From: Bradyrhizobium_A sp052115025
GTDB taxonomy: Bacteria > Pseudomonadota > Alphaproteobacteria > Rhizobiales > Xanthobacteraceae
Direction of reading: 5' to 3'
NCBI RefSeq assembly: GCF_052115025.1
Contig: NZ_JBFRFW010000008.1
Coordinates: 219,068-283,067 of the forward strand
DNA: 64,000 bases
This document shows positions 24,672 through 33,236 of the stretch, one piece after another (the first letter of the stretch is position 1; every line of letters begins with the position of its first letter). The notes below the pieces were generated by a model. It was not told the origin of the DNA and did no database searches. It saw only the letters and a list, made by a program, of their open reading frames with translations. The position numbers and the translations under genes are program-made.

Positions 24672-26282
24672 TTACTCGGACTTGTCGATGTTCCAGAACA
24701 CCGGGGTCGCTGGGCCGTCGAGCACGCCGGTCAACTCCTTGCGCCATGCTGCCGGGGCCAGGAACTGGCCAAGCGGAATGTAGGTGACCTGCTCGAAAGC
24801 GTATTCCTGCACCTGGGTCGCGATCTTGGTACGCTCCTCCGGCGTGCTGGCCCGCGCGAAGGCATCGCGCAGCTGCTCCATCTTCGGATCGTCTGCCCAG
24901 CCGAACCAGCCACCATTCTTGCCGCGGCTGTTCAGGCTCGAGTTCACGACAGGATTGAGAATGTCCGCCACCACCCAGTTGGTGAAGAACATGTTCCAGC
25001 CGCCCTCCTTCGGCGACTTCTGGCTGGCGCGGCGGGTCACCACGGTCTGCCAGTCGGTGGCGACGACATCGACCTTGAAGCCGGCATCGCGCAGCTGCTG
25101 GGCAACCACGATCGGCTGCGGCTTCAGCGTCACCACGTCGCCCGGCGCCATGATCACCACCGGGGTGCCATCATAGCCGGACTCCGCGAGGAGCTTCTTC
25201 GCCTCCGCAAGGCCATTGCCCTTGGTCAGGCTCTCGGAGCCGACATCGGTGCTGAACGGCGTGCCGCAACCGAAGAACGAGCCGCAGATCTGATAGTACT
25301 TCGAACTGCCGACCAGCGCGTCCAGCACGTCCTTCTGCTTGACGGCGAGCAGCGCCGCGCGGCGCACCTTGGGATTGTCGAACGGCGGGTGCAGGAAATT
25401 CATCCGGCCGAGCGTCTGGAAGCCGAACTTGTTGAGGTTCTCGACCTTGAGATCCTTGTTGGCTTCGAGCGCCGGCAAGAGATCGCTCGGCGGGAATTCG
25501 ATGAAGTCAATGTCGCCCGACTGCAGCGCGTTCACCGCGGTCTGCGCGTCCGGCATCGTCACCCACTCGACCCGGTCGACCTTCACCACCTTGCCGCCCG
25601 ACGTCCAGCTCGGCGGCTCCGAGCGGGGAACATAGTCCTTGTTCTTCTCATAGACCGCCTTGACGCCGGGCTGGAACTCGGACTGCACGAACTTGAACGG
25701 CCCCGAGCCGACCTGCTCCGGGATCGCCTTGTCCGACGGCGTCTCGGCGATGCGCTTGGGCATCATGAACGGCACCACCGAGGACGGCTTCGCGATCGAA
25801 TCCAGCACCAGGCCATACGGCTCCTTGAGCTTCAGCGTGATGGTCTTCGCATCGGTGGCCTCCAGGCTGGCAGTGTAATCCAGCAGCTTCTGGCCCATGC
25901 TGTCGCGCGCGCCCCAGCGCTTCAGCGACGCCACGCAGTCTTCCGCCGTGACCGGCTTGCCGTCATGCCATTTCAGGCCGTCGCGCAGGGTGAAGGTGTA
26001 GGTCAGCTTGTCGTCGGACACTTTCCAGTCGGCCATCTGCGGCCGCACCTTGAAGCTGGAGTCGACCGCCAGCAGCGTATCGTAGACCATGTAGCCGTGA
26101 TCGCGCGAGATATAGGCCGTGGTGATGATCGGATCGATCACCCGCAGGTCGGAATGCATCACGGCAGTGATGGTCTTGCCCGCCTGCGAGGCCGACGAGA
26201 AGCCGAATACGACCGCGGACGCGAGCAGCCCCCGCAGCGCGATCCGCGCCAGCGATTTTCGTTCACGCAAGACAACAGACAT
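24672..26282 (-). CDS. Dipeptide/peptide-type ABC substrate-binding protein (family 5)
   Basis: A 536-residue periplasmic binding protein of the DppA/OppA class. It has a Sec leader (basic ERKSLARIALRG, hydrophobic core, probable cleavage near SQA). The mature protein shows the family landmarks DGLKWHDGKPVTAEDCVASLKRW and GSGPFKFVQSEFQPGVK. ATG 26282 is preceded by GGAGG at 6-bp spacing. No permease or ATPase genes adjoin it on this strand. The Dpp-type permeases and fused ATPase at 29717-33191 lack a binding protein, so this is the likely partner, transcribed divergently. Confidence 0.9.
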   Translation of the reverse strand: MSVVLRERKSLARIALRGLLASAVVFGFSSASQAGKTITAVMHSDLRVIDPIITTAYISRDHGYMVYDTLLAVDSSFKVRPQMADWKVSDDKLTYTFTLRDGLKWHDGKPVTAEDCVASLKRWGARDSMGQKLLDYTASLEATDAKTITLKLKEPYGLVLDSIAKPSSVVPFMMPKRIAETPSDKAIPEQVGSGPFKFVQSEFQPGVKAVYEKNKDYVPRSEPPSWTSGGKVVKVDRVEWVTMPDAQTAVNALQSGDIDFIEFPPSDLLPALEANKDLKVENLNKFGFQTLGRMNFLHPPFDNPKVRRAALLAVKQKDVLDALVGSSKYYQICGSFFGCGTPFSTDVGSESLTKGNGLAEAKKLLAESGYDGTPVVIMAPGDVVTLKPQPIVVAQQLRDAGFKVDVVATDWQTVVTRRASQKSPKEGGWNMFFTNWVVADILNPVVNSSLNSRGKNGGWFGWADDPKMEQLRDAFARASTPEERTKIATQVQEYAFEQVTYIPLGQFLAPAAWRKELTGVLDGPATPVFWNIDKSE

Positions 26283-26622
26283 ACCATCCTCCAGAATTGT
26301 TCTCGTCCCCGATGGATTTTCCTGGGCGACAGGTTGGCCACAACGGTGAGGCTTTTCCGGCATCCCGCTCAAGATGCTGACGCGCCATGACGATGCGATG
26401 TTTTAAGCTTCAAGACTTGCATCAACCACGCAGGGCGTCAATCGTGATTTCGGCGGCGCTGTGCACGGCACCTGCGACACCCCGCACCGGATGCCGTGCA
26501 CGCGGTTGCGGCGCGCGGGATTTTCAGGACCGCCGCTTGCGGTCACCGGCATCAGACTGCATCATCGCCCCGCCGCCAGGGAGCGCTCGGCAGCCGACAA
26601 TGACACAGAGAGGGACACGCCC
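26283..26622. other. Divergent control region between SBP and M20 peptidase
   Basis: The 340-bp spacer carries both promoters. A less GC-rich patch (26392-26423) contains GATGC...GCATC arms 22 bp apart around an AAGCTT palindrome and is a possible regulator site. I do not see a coding frame or a confident -35/-10 pair. Confidence 0.35.
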
Positions 26623-27756
26623 GTGATCAATCCGGCACAACTTCCGTTCGACGTCGACACCATGCTGCAGGGCCTGCGCCCGTGGGTGGAATGCGAGAGC
26701 CCGACCTGGGATGCCGCAGCCGTCAACCGCATGATCGGTCTCGCCGCCCGCGACCTTGCAGTGGCCGGCGCCGAGATCGAGCACATCGCCGGGCGCAATG
26801 GCTTCGGCGGCTGCGTGCGCGCCCGCTTCCCGCATCCCCGACGCGACGTGCCCGGCATCCTGATCGCCGGCCATCTCGACACCGTCCATCCGGTCGGTAC
26901 GCTCGCCAAGCTGCCCTGGCGGCGCGAGGGCAGCAGGTGCTACGGCCCCGGCATCTTCGACATGAAGGGCGGCAACTACCTCTCGCTGGAGGCAATCCGG
27001 CAATTGCAGCGCGCCGCCATCGCCACGCCTCTGCCCGTCACCGTGCTGCTGACGCCCGACGAGGAGGTCGGCACGCCCTCGACCCGCGACCTGATCGAGG
27101 CGGAGGCCGCGCGCCACAAATATGTGCTGGTGCCCGAGCCCGGCCGCGGCAGCAGCGGCGTCGTTTCCGGCCGCTACGCCATCGCCCGCTTCAACCTCGA
27201 GGCCAAGGGCCGCCCCAGCCATGCCGGTGCGACGCTCGCGGCCGGCCGTTCTGCGATCCGCGAGATGGCGCGCAAGGTGATCGAGATCGACGGCATGACC
27301 GCCGAGGACTGCACCTTCAGCGTCGGCCTCGTCCATGGCGGACAGTGGGTCAACTGCGTGCCGTCGCTGTGCACCGGCGAGGCGCTCAGCATGGCGAAGC
27401 GCCAGGAGGATCTCGACCGCGGTGTCGCGCGCATGCTGGCGCTGTCCGGCACCGCCAACGACGTCACCTTCACGGTCACGCGCGGCGTCACCCGCCCGGT
27501 GTGGGAGCCGAACGACAAGACCATCGCGCTGTTCGAGACCGCGCGCGGCATCGCCAGGACGCTCGGCATCGATCTCATCCATGGCAGTGTCGGCGGCGGC
27601 TCCGACGGCAATTTCACCGGCGCGATGGGCATCGCGACCCTCGATGGCCTTGGCGTGTGCGGCGATGGCGCCCACACGCTGGAAGAACATATCGAAGTCG
27701 ACAGCCTGGTGACCCGCGGCCGCCTGATGGCCGGGCTGCTCGCAACGCTCGACTGA
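26623..27756 (+). CDS. M20-family metallopeptidase (glutamate carboxypeptidase-like)
   Basis: A 377-residue di-zinc peptidase of the ArgE/CPG2 group. Metal and catalytic motifs are in order: AGHLDTVHPVG, the bridging Asp in CYGPGIFDMKGG, the Glu pair in TPDEEVGT, then PEPGRG, the dimerisation-domain SHAG and the C-terminal GDGAHTLEEHI. It likely removes an N-acyl or C-terminal residue from small peptides in the cytoplasm. The start is GTG 26623, preceded by AGAGAGGGAC. A terminator follows. Its position next to peptide-transport genes fits use of imported peptides. Confidence 0.9.
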   Translation: MINPAQLPFDVDTMLQGLRPWVECESPTWDAAAVNRMIGLAARDLAVAGAEIEHIAGRNGFGGCVRARFPHPRRDVPGILIAGHLDTVHPVGTLAKLPWRREGSRCYGPGIFDMKGGNYLSLEAIRQLQRAAIATPLPVTVLLTPDEEVGTPSTRDLIEAEAARHKYVLVPEPGRGSSGVVSGRYAIARFNLEAKGRPSHAGATLAAGRSAIREMARKVIEIDGMTAEDCTFSVGLVHGGQWVNCVPSLCTGEALSMAKRQEDLDRGVARMLALSGTANDVTFTVTRGVTRPVWEPNDKTIALFETARGIARTLGIDLIHGSVGGGSDGNFTGAMGIATLDGLGVCGDGAHTLEEHIEVDSLVTRGRLMAGLLATLD

Positions 27757-27800
27757 GCCGGAACCGGTCGTTCTGCATCGTTTCCCGGCACCGCCATGCC

Positions 27801-27829
27801 ACGGGATGAGAGTCACCTCATCCCGTTTT
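27801..27829 (+). terminator. Rho-independent terminator after the M20 peptidase
   Basis: Stem ACGGGATGAG / CTCATCCCGT with loop AGTCAC ends in TTTT. The stem core GGGATGAG/CTCATCCC and the 6-nt loop match the terminator at 24615-24650. Confidence 0.85.
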
Positions 27830-27916
27830 CATGTGCCAAAGCAGACACAACGCAGCACGATCCGCCATCCGAATTGCGTTGCACAATGAGACGGCAACGC
27901 GGAGCGAAATTTAGCC

Positions 27917-27945
27917 TTGCCCAATCGGAAGGCCCATCCTAGGCT
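27917..27945 (+). promoter_or_regulatory. Predicted promoter for the riboswitch transcript
   Basis: TTGCCC (27917-27922) and TAGGCT (27940-27945) are separated by 17 bp. This would start transcription about 27952, directly before the first glycine aptamer. Confidence 0.45.
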
Positions 27946-27959
27946 TTGAGCGTCCGTAT

Positions 27960-28195
27960 TGACGTTGCGGGAGAGATCGAAAGGGATGTGCAAGCATTCG
28001 TTTCGGCGCCGACGGAGCAACCGCCCCGGAAACTCTCAGGCCCAAGGACTGTGACGTCAGGACAATCTGGAGAGAGACGCCATCGCAACGATGGGGTCCA
28101 CCGAAGGGGATATCCTTCTTGCGCTTCGGCGCGGGTGGATGAAGCTCTCAGGTACCGTGACAGATGGGGCGCATGCACCGGTTTTTGGCCGGTGA
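27960..28195 (+). promoter_or_regulatory. Tandem glycine riboswitch
   Basis: Two consecutive glycine aptamers are recognisable. Aptamer I has P1 TGACGT (27960-27965) pairing with ACGTCA (28054-28059), 5' GGGAGAG, the loop GCCGACGGAGCAA and CTCTCAGG at 28033-28040. Aptamer II has P1 ATCTG (28065-28069) pairing with CAGAT (28161-28165), 5' GGAGAG, CCGAAGGGG and CTCTCAGG at 28145-28152. Both match the Rfam glycine class pattern and the short interaptamer linker. A CACCGG/CCGGTG hairpin with a T-rich loop (28176-28194) follows and may be part of the expression platform. The riboswitch precedes the DadA-like gene by about 40 nt. Tandem versions usually switch genes on when glycine is abundant. Confidence 0.92.
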
Positions 28196-28233
28196 CAACG
28201 CGACTCAAACGCACGGGAGCCTGAAGACCAACC

Positions 28234-29649
28234 ATGACCCATTTTGCAGTGATCGGCGCCGGTATCACCGGCGTGACGACGGCCTATGCCCTGTTGAAAC
28301 GCGGCTACGCGGTAACGGTGCTGGATCGTCATCGTTACGCCGCGATGGAAACCTCCTTCGCCAATGGCGGGCAGTTGTCGGCGAGCAACGCCGAAGTCTG
28401 GAACAACGCCGCGACCATGCTGAAAGGTTTGCGCTGGATGTTCCGGCGCGATGCGCCGCTGCTGATGAACCCGGCGCCCAGCTGGCACAAATACTCATGG
28501 CTCGTGGAATTCGCCCGCGAGATCACCAACTATCGCGACAACACCATCGCCACCACACGCCTCGCCATCGCGGCGCGGCAGCATCTGTTCGCCATGGCCG
28601 AGCAGGAAAATATCGCCTTCGATCATGAGCGACGCGGCATCCTGCACATCTATCATGACAAGGCGGGCTTCGACGCCGGCCTGCGTGTCAACACCTTGCT
28701 CAGGGAAGGCGGCCTCGATCGCCGCGCGGTGACCCCCGCGGAGATCCGCGACATCGAGCCGGCCCTGCAGCGCAGCTATCACGGTGGCTTCTTCACGCCG
28801 TCAGATTCGACCGGCGACATTCACAAGTTTACCCGCGGCCTCGCCGCGGCGTGCATGCGGCGCGGCGCCCGGTTCGTCCACGAGGTGCAGGTCGATACGA
28901 TCACGCCGGTGCAAGGCGGATATGATATCCGCTGGCAGCAGTCCTCGGATAACGACGTCGGGGCAGCGCAGCCGCTCCATGTCGACGGCATCGTGGTCTG
29001 CGCCGGGGTCGGCAGCCGGCACATCGCTGCGCAGCTCGGCGAACGTGTCAACGTCTATCCGGTCAAGGGCTACTCGATCACGGTGCATCTCGACACAGCG
29101 CAGAGCCGCGACGCAGCCCCTTATGTCAGCCTGCTCGACGAATCCGCCAAAATCGTCACCAGCCGGCTGGGAGCCGATCGTTTCCGTGTTGCCGGCACCG
29201 CCGAGTTCAACGGCTTCAACCGCGACATTCGCGCCGATCGCATCCAGCCACTGACCGACTGGGTGCAGCGCAACTTCCCTGGCGTGGAGACCGCGCGGGT
29301 CGTGCCCTGGGCCGGCCTGCGTCCGATGATGCCGAACATGATGCCGGTGGTGCGATCCGGAACCAGGCCCGGGGTGTTCTACAACACCGGCCATGGCCAT
29401 CTCGGCTGGACGCTGTCGGCGGCCACCGCCGAAGCGATCGCGCTCGCAGTCGAGAGCTGGCGGCACGCTGCGGTGCATACGGCCATGATCACCTCGCGCG
29501 GGACATCGGAATTGTCCACGGCGAAGTTTGGCGGCACGCCGGCCCTTGCCCCCTCGCCGGCCTTGGCACACAATTTACCTGGAGCCGAGCAAGTGCCGGC
29601 ACCAGCGACAGAAACGACCAGCGAAGCGCGACGCGAGCGATGTGCATGA
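28234..29649 (+). CDS. FAD-dependent D-amino-acid dehydrogenase/glycine oxidase-like (DadA family)
   Basis: A 471-residue flavoprotein. The N-terminal Rossmann motif is FAVIGAGITGVTTAYALLKRG with the FAD ribose-binding Asp in VTVLDRH, then ETSFANGGQLSASNAEVW, which is the DadA-type loop. The C-terminus has WAGLRPMMPNMMPVV and NTGHGHLGWTLS, which closes the FAD site. DadA proteins oxidise D-amino acids to keto acids, feeding electrons to quinones. Glycine oxidases share the fold. Control by a tandem glycine riboswitch makes glycine or a glycine-derived amine a plausible substrate (inference). The last 40 residues are poorly conserved. It heads an apparent operon with Dpp permeases. Confidence 0.88.
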   Translation: MTHFAVIGAGITGVTTAYALLKRGYAVTVLDRHRYAAMETSFANGGQLSASNAEVWNNAATMLKGLRWMFRRDAPLLMNPAPSWHKYSWLVEFAREITNYRDNTIATTRLAIAARQHLFAMAEQENIAFDHERRGILHIYHDKAGFDAGLRVNTLLREGGLDRRAVTPAEIRDIEPALQRSYHGGFFTPSDSTGDIHKFTRGLAAACMRRGARFVHEVQVDTITPVQGGYDIRWQQSSDNDVGAAQPLHVDGIVVCAGVGSRHIAAQLGERVNVYPVKGYSITVHLDTAQSRDAAPYVSLLDESAKIVTSRLGADRFRVAGTAEFNGFNRDIRADRIQPLTDWVQRNFPGVETARVVPWAGLRPMMPNMMPVVRSGTRPGVFYNTGHGHLGWTLSAATAEAIALAVESWRHAAVHTAMITSRGTSELSTAKFGGTPALAPSPALAHNLPGAEQVPAPATETTSEARRERCA

Positions 29650-29716
29650 CGGAAACCGGACACCGATCCAGCAGGGTCTTGCGACCCAAATCCTGGGACA
29701 ACGGGAGATAACGCGC

Positions 29717-30658
29717 ATGGCTGGCTATCTGATCCGGCGCCTGCTGGCCTCCATCCCGGTGATGGGCGTCGTGGCGTTGTTTGTGTTCCTGCTGCTGCGG
29801 CTGACACCGGGTGATCCGGCGGCGATCATCGCCGGCGACACCGCCACCCCTGAGCAACTCGAGCGCATCCGCACCTCGCTCGGGCTCAACGAGCCGCTGG
29901 TGACGCAGTTCGTCACCTGGCTCGGCAAGATCCTGCAGGGCGATCTCGGCGTCTCGCTGATTTCCAACGTGCCCGTGCTGACCATGATCGGCCAGCGCCT
30001 CGAGCCAACCATCAGCATCGCCCTCACCACCATCGTACTCGCGGTGGTTGTGGCGGTTCCACTCGGAGTGGTTGCCGCGTGGAAGCAGGGTACCTGGATC
30101 GACCGCTGCGTGATGGGGCTGTCGGTGCTGGGCTTCTCGGTGCCGGTGTTCGTGATCGGCTACGTGCTGGTCCAGGTGTTTGCGATCGACCTGCGCTGGC
30201 TGCCGGTGCAGGGCTTCCGCAGCATCGGCAAGGGTGTCTGGCCGTTCTTCGAGCGAGCGCTGCTACCGACCCTCGCCCTCTCCTTCATCTACATCGCGCT
30301 GATCGCGCGCATGACCCGCGCCTCGATGCTCGATGTGCTCGGCGAGGACTATGTCCGCACCGCGCGCGCCAAGGGTCTCACAGAGCGGCGGGTGCTGCTG
30401 ACGCACGCACTGCGCAATGCCGCGGTGCCGGTCATCACCGTGATCGGTACCGGCTTTGGCCTCCTGATCTCCGGCGTGGTCGTCACCGAGAGCGTGTTCA
30501 ACCTGCCGGGCATCGGACGGCTGACGGTCGATGCGGTGCTCGCCCGCGACTATCCGGTGATCCAGGGCGTCATCCTGCTGACCAGCGCGCTCTATGTGGC
30601 GATCAATCTCCTGATCGACGTCGCCTACACCTTCCTCGATCCGCGGATCCGCTACTGA
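29717..30658 (+). CDS. Dpp/Opp-type ABC transporter permease (DppB-like)
   Basis: A 313-residue inner-membrane protein. The start is the classical DppB/OppB MAGYLIRRLLASIPVMG, followed by LLRLTPGDPAAIIAGD. The EAA-type coupling loop is present (DVLGEDYVRTARAKGLTERR). It follows the DadA-like gene by 67 bp and overlaps the next permease by 1 bp. It forms half of the channel for peptide or amino-acid-derived substrate import. Confidence 0.92.
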   Translation: MAGYLIRRLLASIPVMGVVALFVFLLLRLTPGDPAAIIAGDTATPEQLERIRTSLGLNEPLVTQFVTWLGKILQGDLGVSLISNVPVLTMIGQRLEPTISIALTTIVLAVVVAVPLGVVAAWKQGTWIDRCVMGLSVLGFSVPVFVIGYVLVQVFAIDLRWLPVQGFRSIGKGVWPFFERALLPTLALSFIYIALIARMTRASMLDVLGEDYVRTARAKGLTERRVLLTHALRNAAVPVITVIGTGFGLLISGVVVTESVFNLPGIGRLTVDAVLARDYPVIQGVILLTSALYVAINLLIDVAYTFLDPRIRY

Positions 30659-31542
30659 TGACCGTCGAACCCTACACGGACTCCGCCGTCGCGGCCCCCG
30701 CCGGCTCGCGGCTTAAATTCCTCGCCTCGGGCCCGATCGTCACCCTTGCGACCGTATGCCTCGCACTGGTGGTCGCCTCGGCGCTGTTCGCGCCATGGCT
30801 CGCGCCGCACGATCCGCTGCAGCTTGCGCCGGCGCTGCGGCTCAAGCCGCCGAACGCGGAATTCCCGCTCGGCACCGACGCCTATGGCCGCGATCTGCTG
30901 TCGCGCATCCTCTACGGCGGCCGCATTTCTCTGCTGATCGGCATTGGCGCCGCGGCCGTCAGCGTGGTGATTGGTCTTGCGATCGGCCTCGTCTCCGGTT
31001 TCTTCCGCTGGTTCGATGCCGTCATCATGCGGATCATGGACGGCCTGATGGCGATCCCCGGCATCCTGCTCGCCATCGCGGTGATCTCGCTGTCGGGCGC
31101 CAGCATCAAGACGGTGCTGATCGCCATCGTCATTCCCGAAATTCCCCGCGTCGTCCGTCTGGTGCGCTCCGTCGTGCTGTCGGCGCGCGAGGAGCCCTAT
31201 GTGGAGGCCGCCATTTCCATCGGCTCGAGCCTGCCGAAGATCCTGTGGCGGCACCTGATGCCCAACACCATCGCGCCGCTGATCGTCCAGGGCACCTACA
31301 TCTGCGCCTCCGCGATCCTGACCGAGGCGATCCTGTCCTTCCTCGGCGCCGGCATCAGCCCGGAGACGCCGACCTGGGGCAACATCATGGCCGAGGGCCG
31401 CGCCGTGTTCCAGATCAAGCCATCACTGATCTTCTGGCCGGGCCTTCTGCTCTCCATCACCATCCTGTCGATCAACCTGATCGGCGATGCGACGCGCGAC
31501 GCGCTCGATCCGCGCATGAAACAGCGGGAGGGCAGCCGATGA
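30658..31542 (+). CDS. Dpp/Opp-type ABC transporter permease (DppC-like)
   Basis: A 294-residue permease with the DppC-specific segment FPLGTDAYGRDLLSRILYGG and the coupling loop EEPYVEAAISIGSS. It ends with the usual LIGDATRDALDPRMK. The ATG overlaps the DppB-like stop. The next ATPase gene overlaps it by 4 bp (ATGA), showing tight coupling. Confidence 0.92.
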   Translation: MTVEPYTDSAVAAPAGSRLKFLASGPIVTLATVCLALVVASALFAPWLAPHDPLQLAPALRLKPPNAEFPLGTDAYGRDLLSRILYGGRISLLIGIGAAAVSVVIGLAIGLVSGFFRWFDAVIMRIMDGLMAIPGILLAIAVISLSGASIKTVLIAIVIPEIPRVVRLVRSVVLSAREEPYVEAAISIGSSLPKILWRHLMPNTIAPLIVQGTYICASAILTEAILSFLGAGISPETPTWGNIMAEGRAVFQIKPSLIFWPGLLLSITILSINLIGDATRDALDPRMKQREGSR

Positions 31543-33191
31543 CCGATCAGGCCGACAACGTCGTTCTCGACATCCAGAACCTGATCGTCGGGCTGCAATC
31601 CCAGAGGGGCAGCGAGGGCATCATCAACGACATCTCGCTGCAGGCCCGCACCGGCAAGACGCTGTGCGTGGTCGGCGAGAGCGGCTCGGGCAAATCAGTG
31701 ACCTCGCTTGCCGTGATGGGGTTGCTGCCGAAGAGATCGCTCACCGTGACCAGCGGCAGCATTCGTCTCGCCGGCGAGGATATCCGCGCCGCATCCGAGC
31801 GGCGGCTGCGGCAGCTGCGCGCTACCACCATGGCGATGATCTTCCAGGAACCGATGACCGCGCTCAATCCGGTGATTCCGGTCGGCCGCCAGATCGACGA
31901 GGTGCTGCGCACCCACACTTCGCTCGATGCCCGGGCGCGGCGCCAGCGCATCCTTGCCATGATGGAGCAGGTGCGGCTGCCGGACGTCGAGCGCATCTTC
32001 GGCTCGTATCCGCACCGCCTGTCCGGCGGCCAGCGCCAGCGCATCATGATCGCCATGGCGCTGATCCTCGAGCCCAAGCTGCTGATCGCCGACGAGCCGA
32101 CCACTGCGCTCGACGTCACCACCCAGAAGCAGATCCTGTCGCTGATCCGCGACCTGCAGAAGGACCACGGCACCGCGGTGCTGTTCATCACCCACGACAT
32201 GGGCGTGGTCGCAGAGATCGCCGACGAGGTCGTGGTGATGCGGCGCGGCCGCCTCGTCGAACAGGGACCGCTGCGTCAGGTGCTCAGCAACCCGACGCAG
32301 GAGTACACCCGCAACCTGCTCGCCACCGTGCCGAGCCTCGTGCCGCGCCCGGCGCGCGCGGCCAGCGATGCGCCGATCGTGCTCGAGACCACGGACCTCG
32401 GCAAAGTCTACCGCGAACGCTCGCTGTTCGGCGGCGTGCGCGAGGTCGCCGCCGCCAAGGACGTGACGCTGTCGCTGCAAAAAGGTCGCACCCTCGGCAT
32501 CGTCGGCGAGAGCGGCTCGGGCAAGTCGACCGTCGCGCGCTGCATCGTACGCCTGATCGATCCGACATCCGGCGGCATTCGCCTTGTCGGCCGCGAGATT
32601 TCAGACCTGTCGCGCCGCCTGCTGCAGCCGCACCGCAAGCGCATCCAGATGATCTTCCAGGACCCCTATCGCTCGCTCAACCCGCGGCTGACCGTCGGCG
32701 AGACCATCGCCGAGGGACCAGTGAACTACGGCACGCCGCACAAGGATGCGCTGACCCGGGCGCGCGACCTGCTGCGGCTGGTCGACCTGCCGACCGACGC
32801 CATTGCGCGCTACCCGCACCAGTTCTCCGGCGGCCAGCGCCAGCGCATCGCGATCGCGCGGGCGCTCGCCATGGATCCCGACGTGCTGGTGGCGGACGAG
32901 GCGGTGTCCGCGCTCGACGTCTCGGTGCAGGATCAGGTGCTCAAGCTGCTCGACGATATCCAGGCCCGGCTCGGCATCGCGCTGCTGTTCATCACCCACG
33001 ATCTGCGCGTCGCCGCCCAGATCTGCGACGATGTCATCGTGATGCAGCACGGCCTTATCGTCGAACAGGGCCCCGCTGGCGAGATTCTCACCCACCCGCG
33101 GCAGGCCTATACACGCCAGTTGCTGGATGCGGCACCGGGCCGGGACTGGGATTTCGCCAACTTCCGACCTATATCCGCCCAATTGTCCTGA
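31539..33191 (+). CDS. Fused DppD-DppF-type ABC ATPase
   Basis: A 550-residue protein with two complete, active-looking nucleotide-binding domains. The first has Walker A GESGSGKS, signature HRLSGGQRQRIMIA and Walker B LLIADEPTTALD. The second has GESGSGKSTVAR, QFSGGQRQRIAIARA and VLVADEAVSALD. The linker region PTQEYTRNLLATVPSL is the oligopeptide-transporter C-terminal motif of the first half. Separate DppD and DppF genes are commoner, and fusion is also known. It energises the permease pair. Confidence 0.92.
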   Translation: MTDQADNVVLDIQNLIVGLQSQRGSEGIINDISLQARTGKTLCVVGESGSGKSVTSLAVMGLLPKRSLTVTSGSIRLAGEDIRAASERRLRQLRATTMAMIFQEPMTALNPVIPVGRQIDEVLRTHTSLDARARRQRILAMMEQVRLPDVERIFGSYPHRLSGGQRQRIMIAMALILEPKLLIADEPTTALDVTTQKQILSLIRDLQKDHGTAVLFITHDMGVVAEIADEVVVMRRGRLVEQGPLRQVLSNPTQEYTRNLLATVPSLVPRPARAASDAPIVLETTDLGKVYRERSLFGGVREVAAAKDVTLSLQKGRTLGIVGESGSGKSTVARCIVRLIDPTSGGIRLVGREISDLSRRLLQPHRKRIQMIFQDPYRSLNPRLTVGETIAEGPVNYGTPHKDALTRARDLLRLVDLPTDAIARYPHQFSGGQRQRIAIARALAMDPDVLVADEAVSALDVSVQDQVLKLLDDIQARLGIALLFITHDLRVAAQICDDVIVMQHGLIVEQGPAGEILTHPRQAYTRQLLDAAPGRDWDFANFRPISAQLS

Positions 33192-33236
33192 TCCTCCAGC
33201 AACGTCACAAGACGCAGCCAACGCGCCAGGTTCTCC

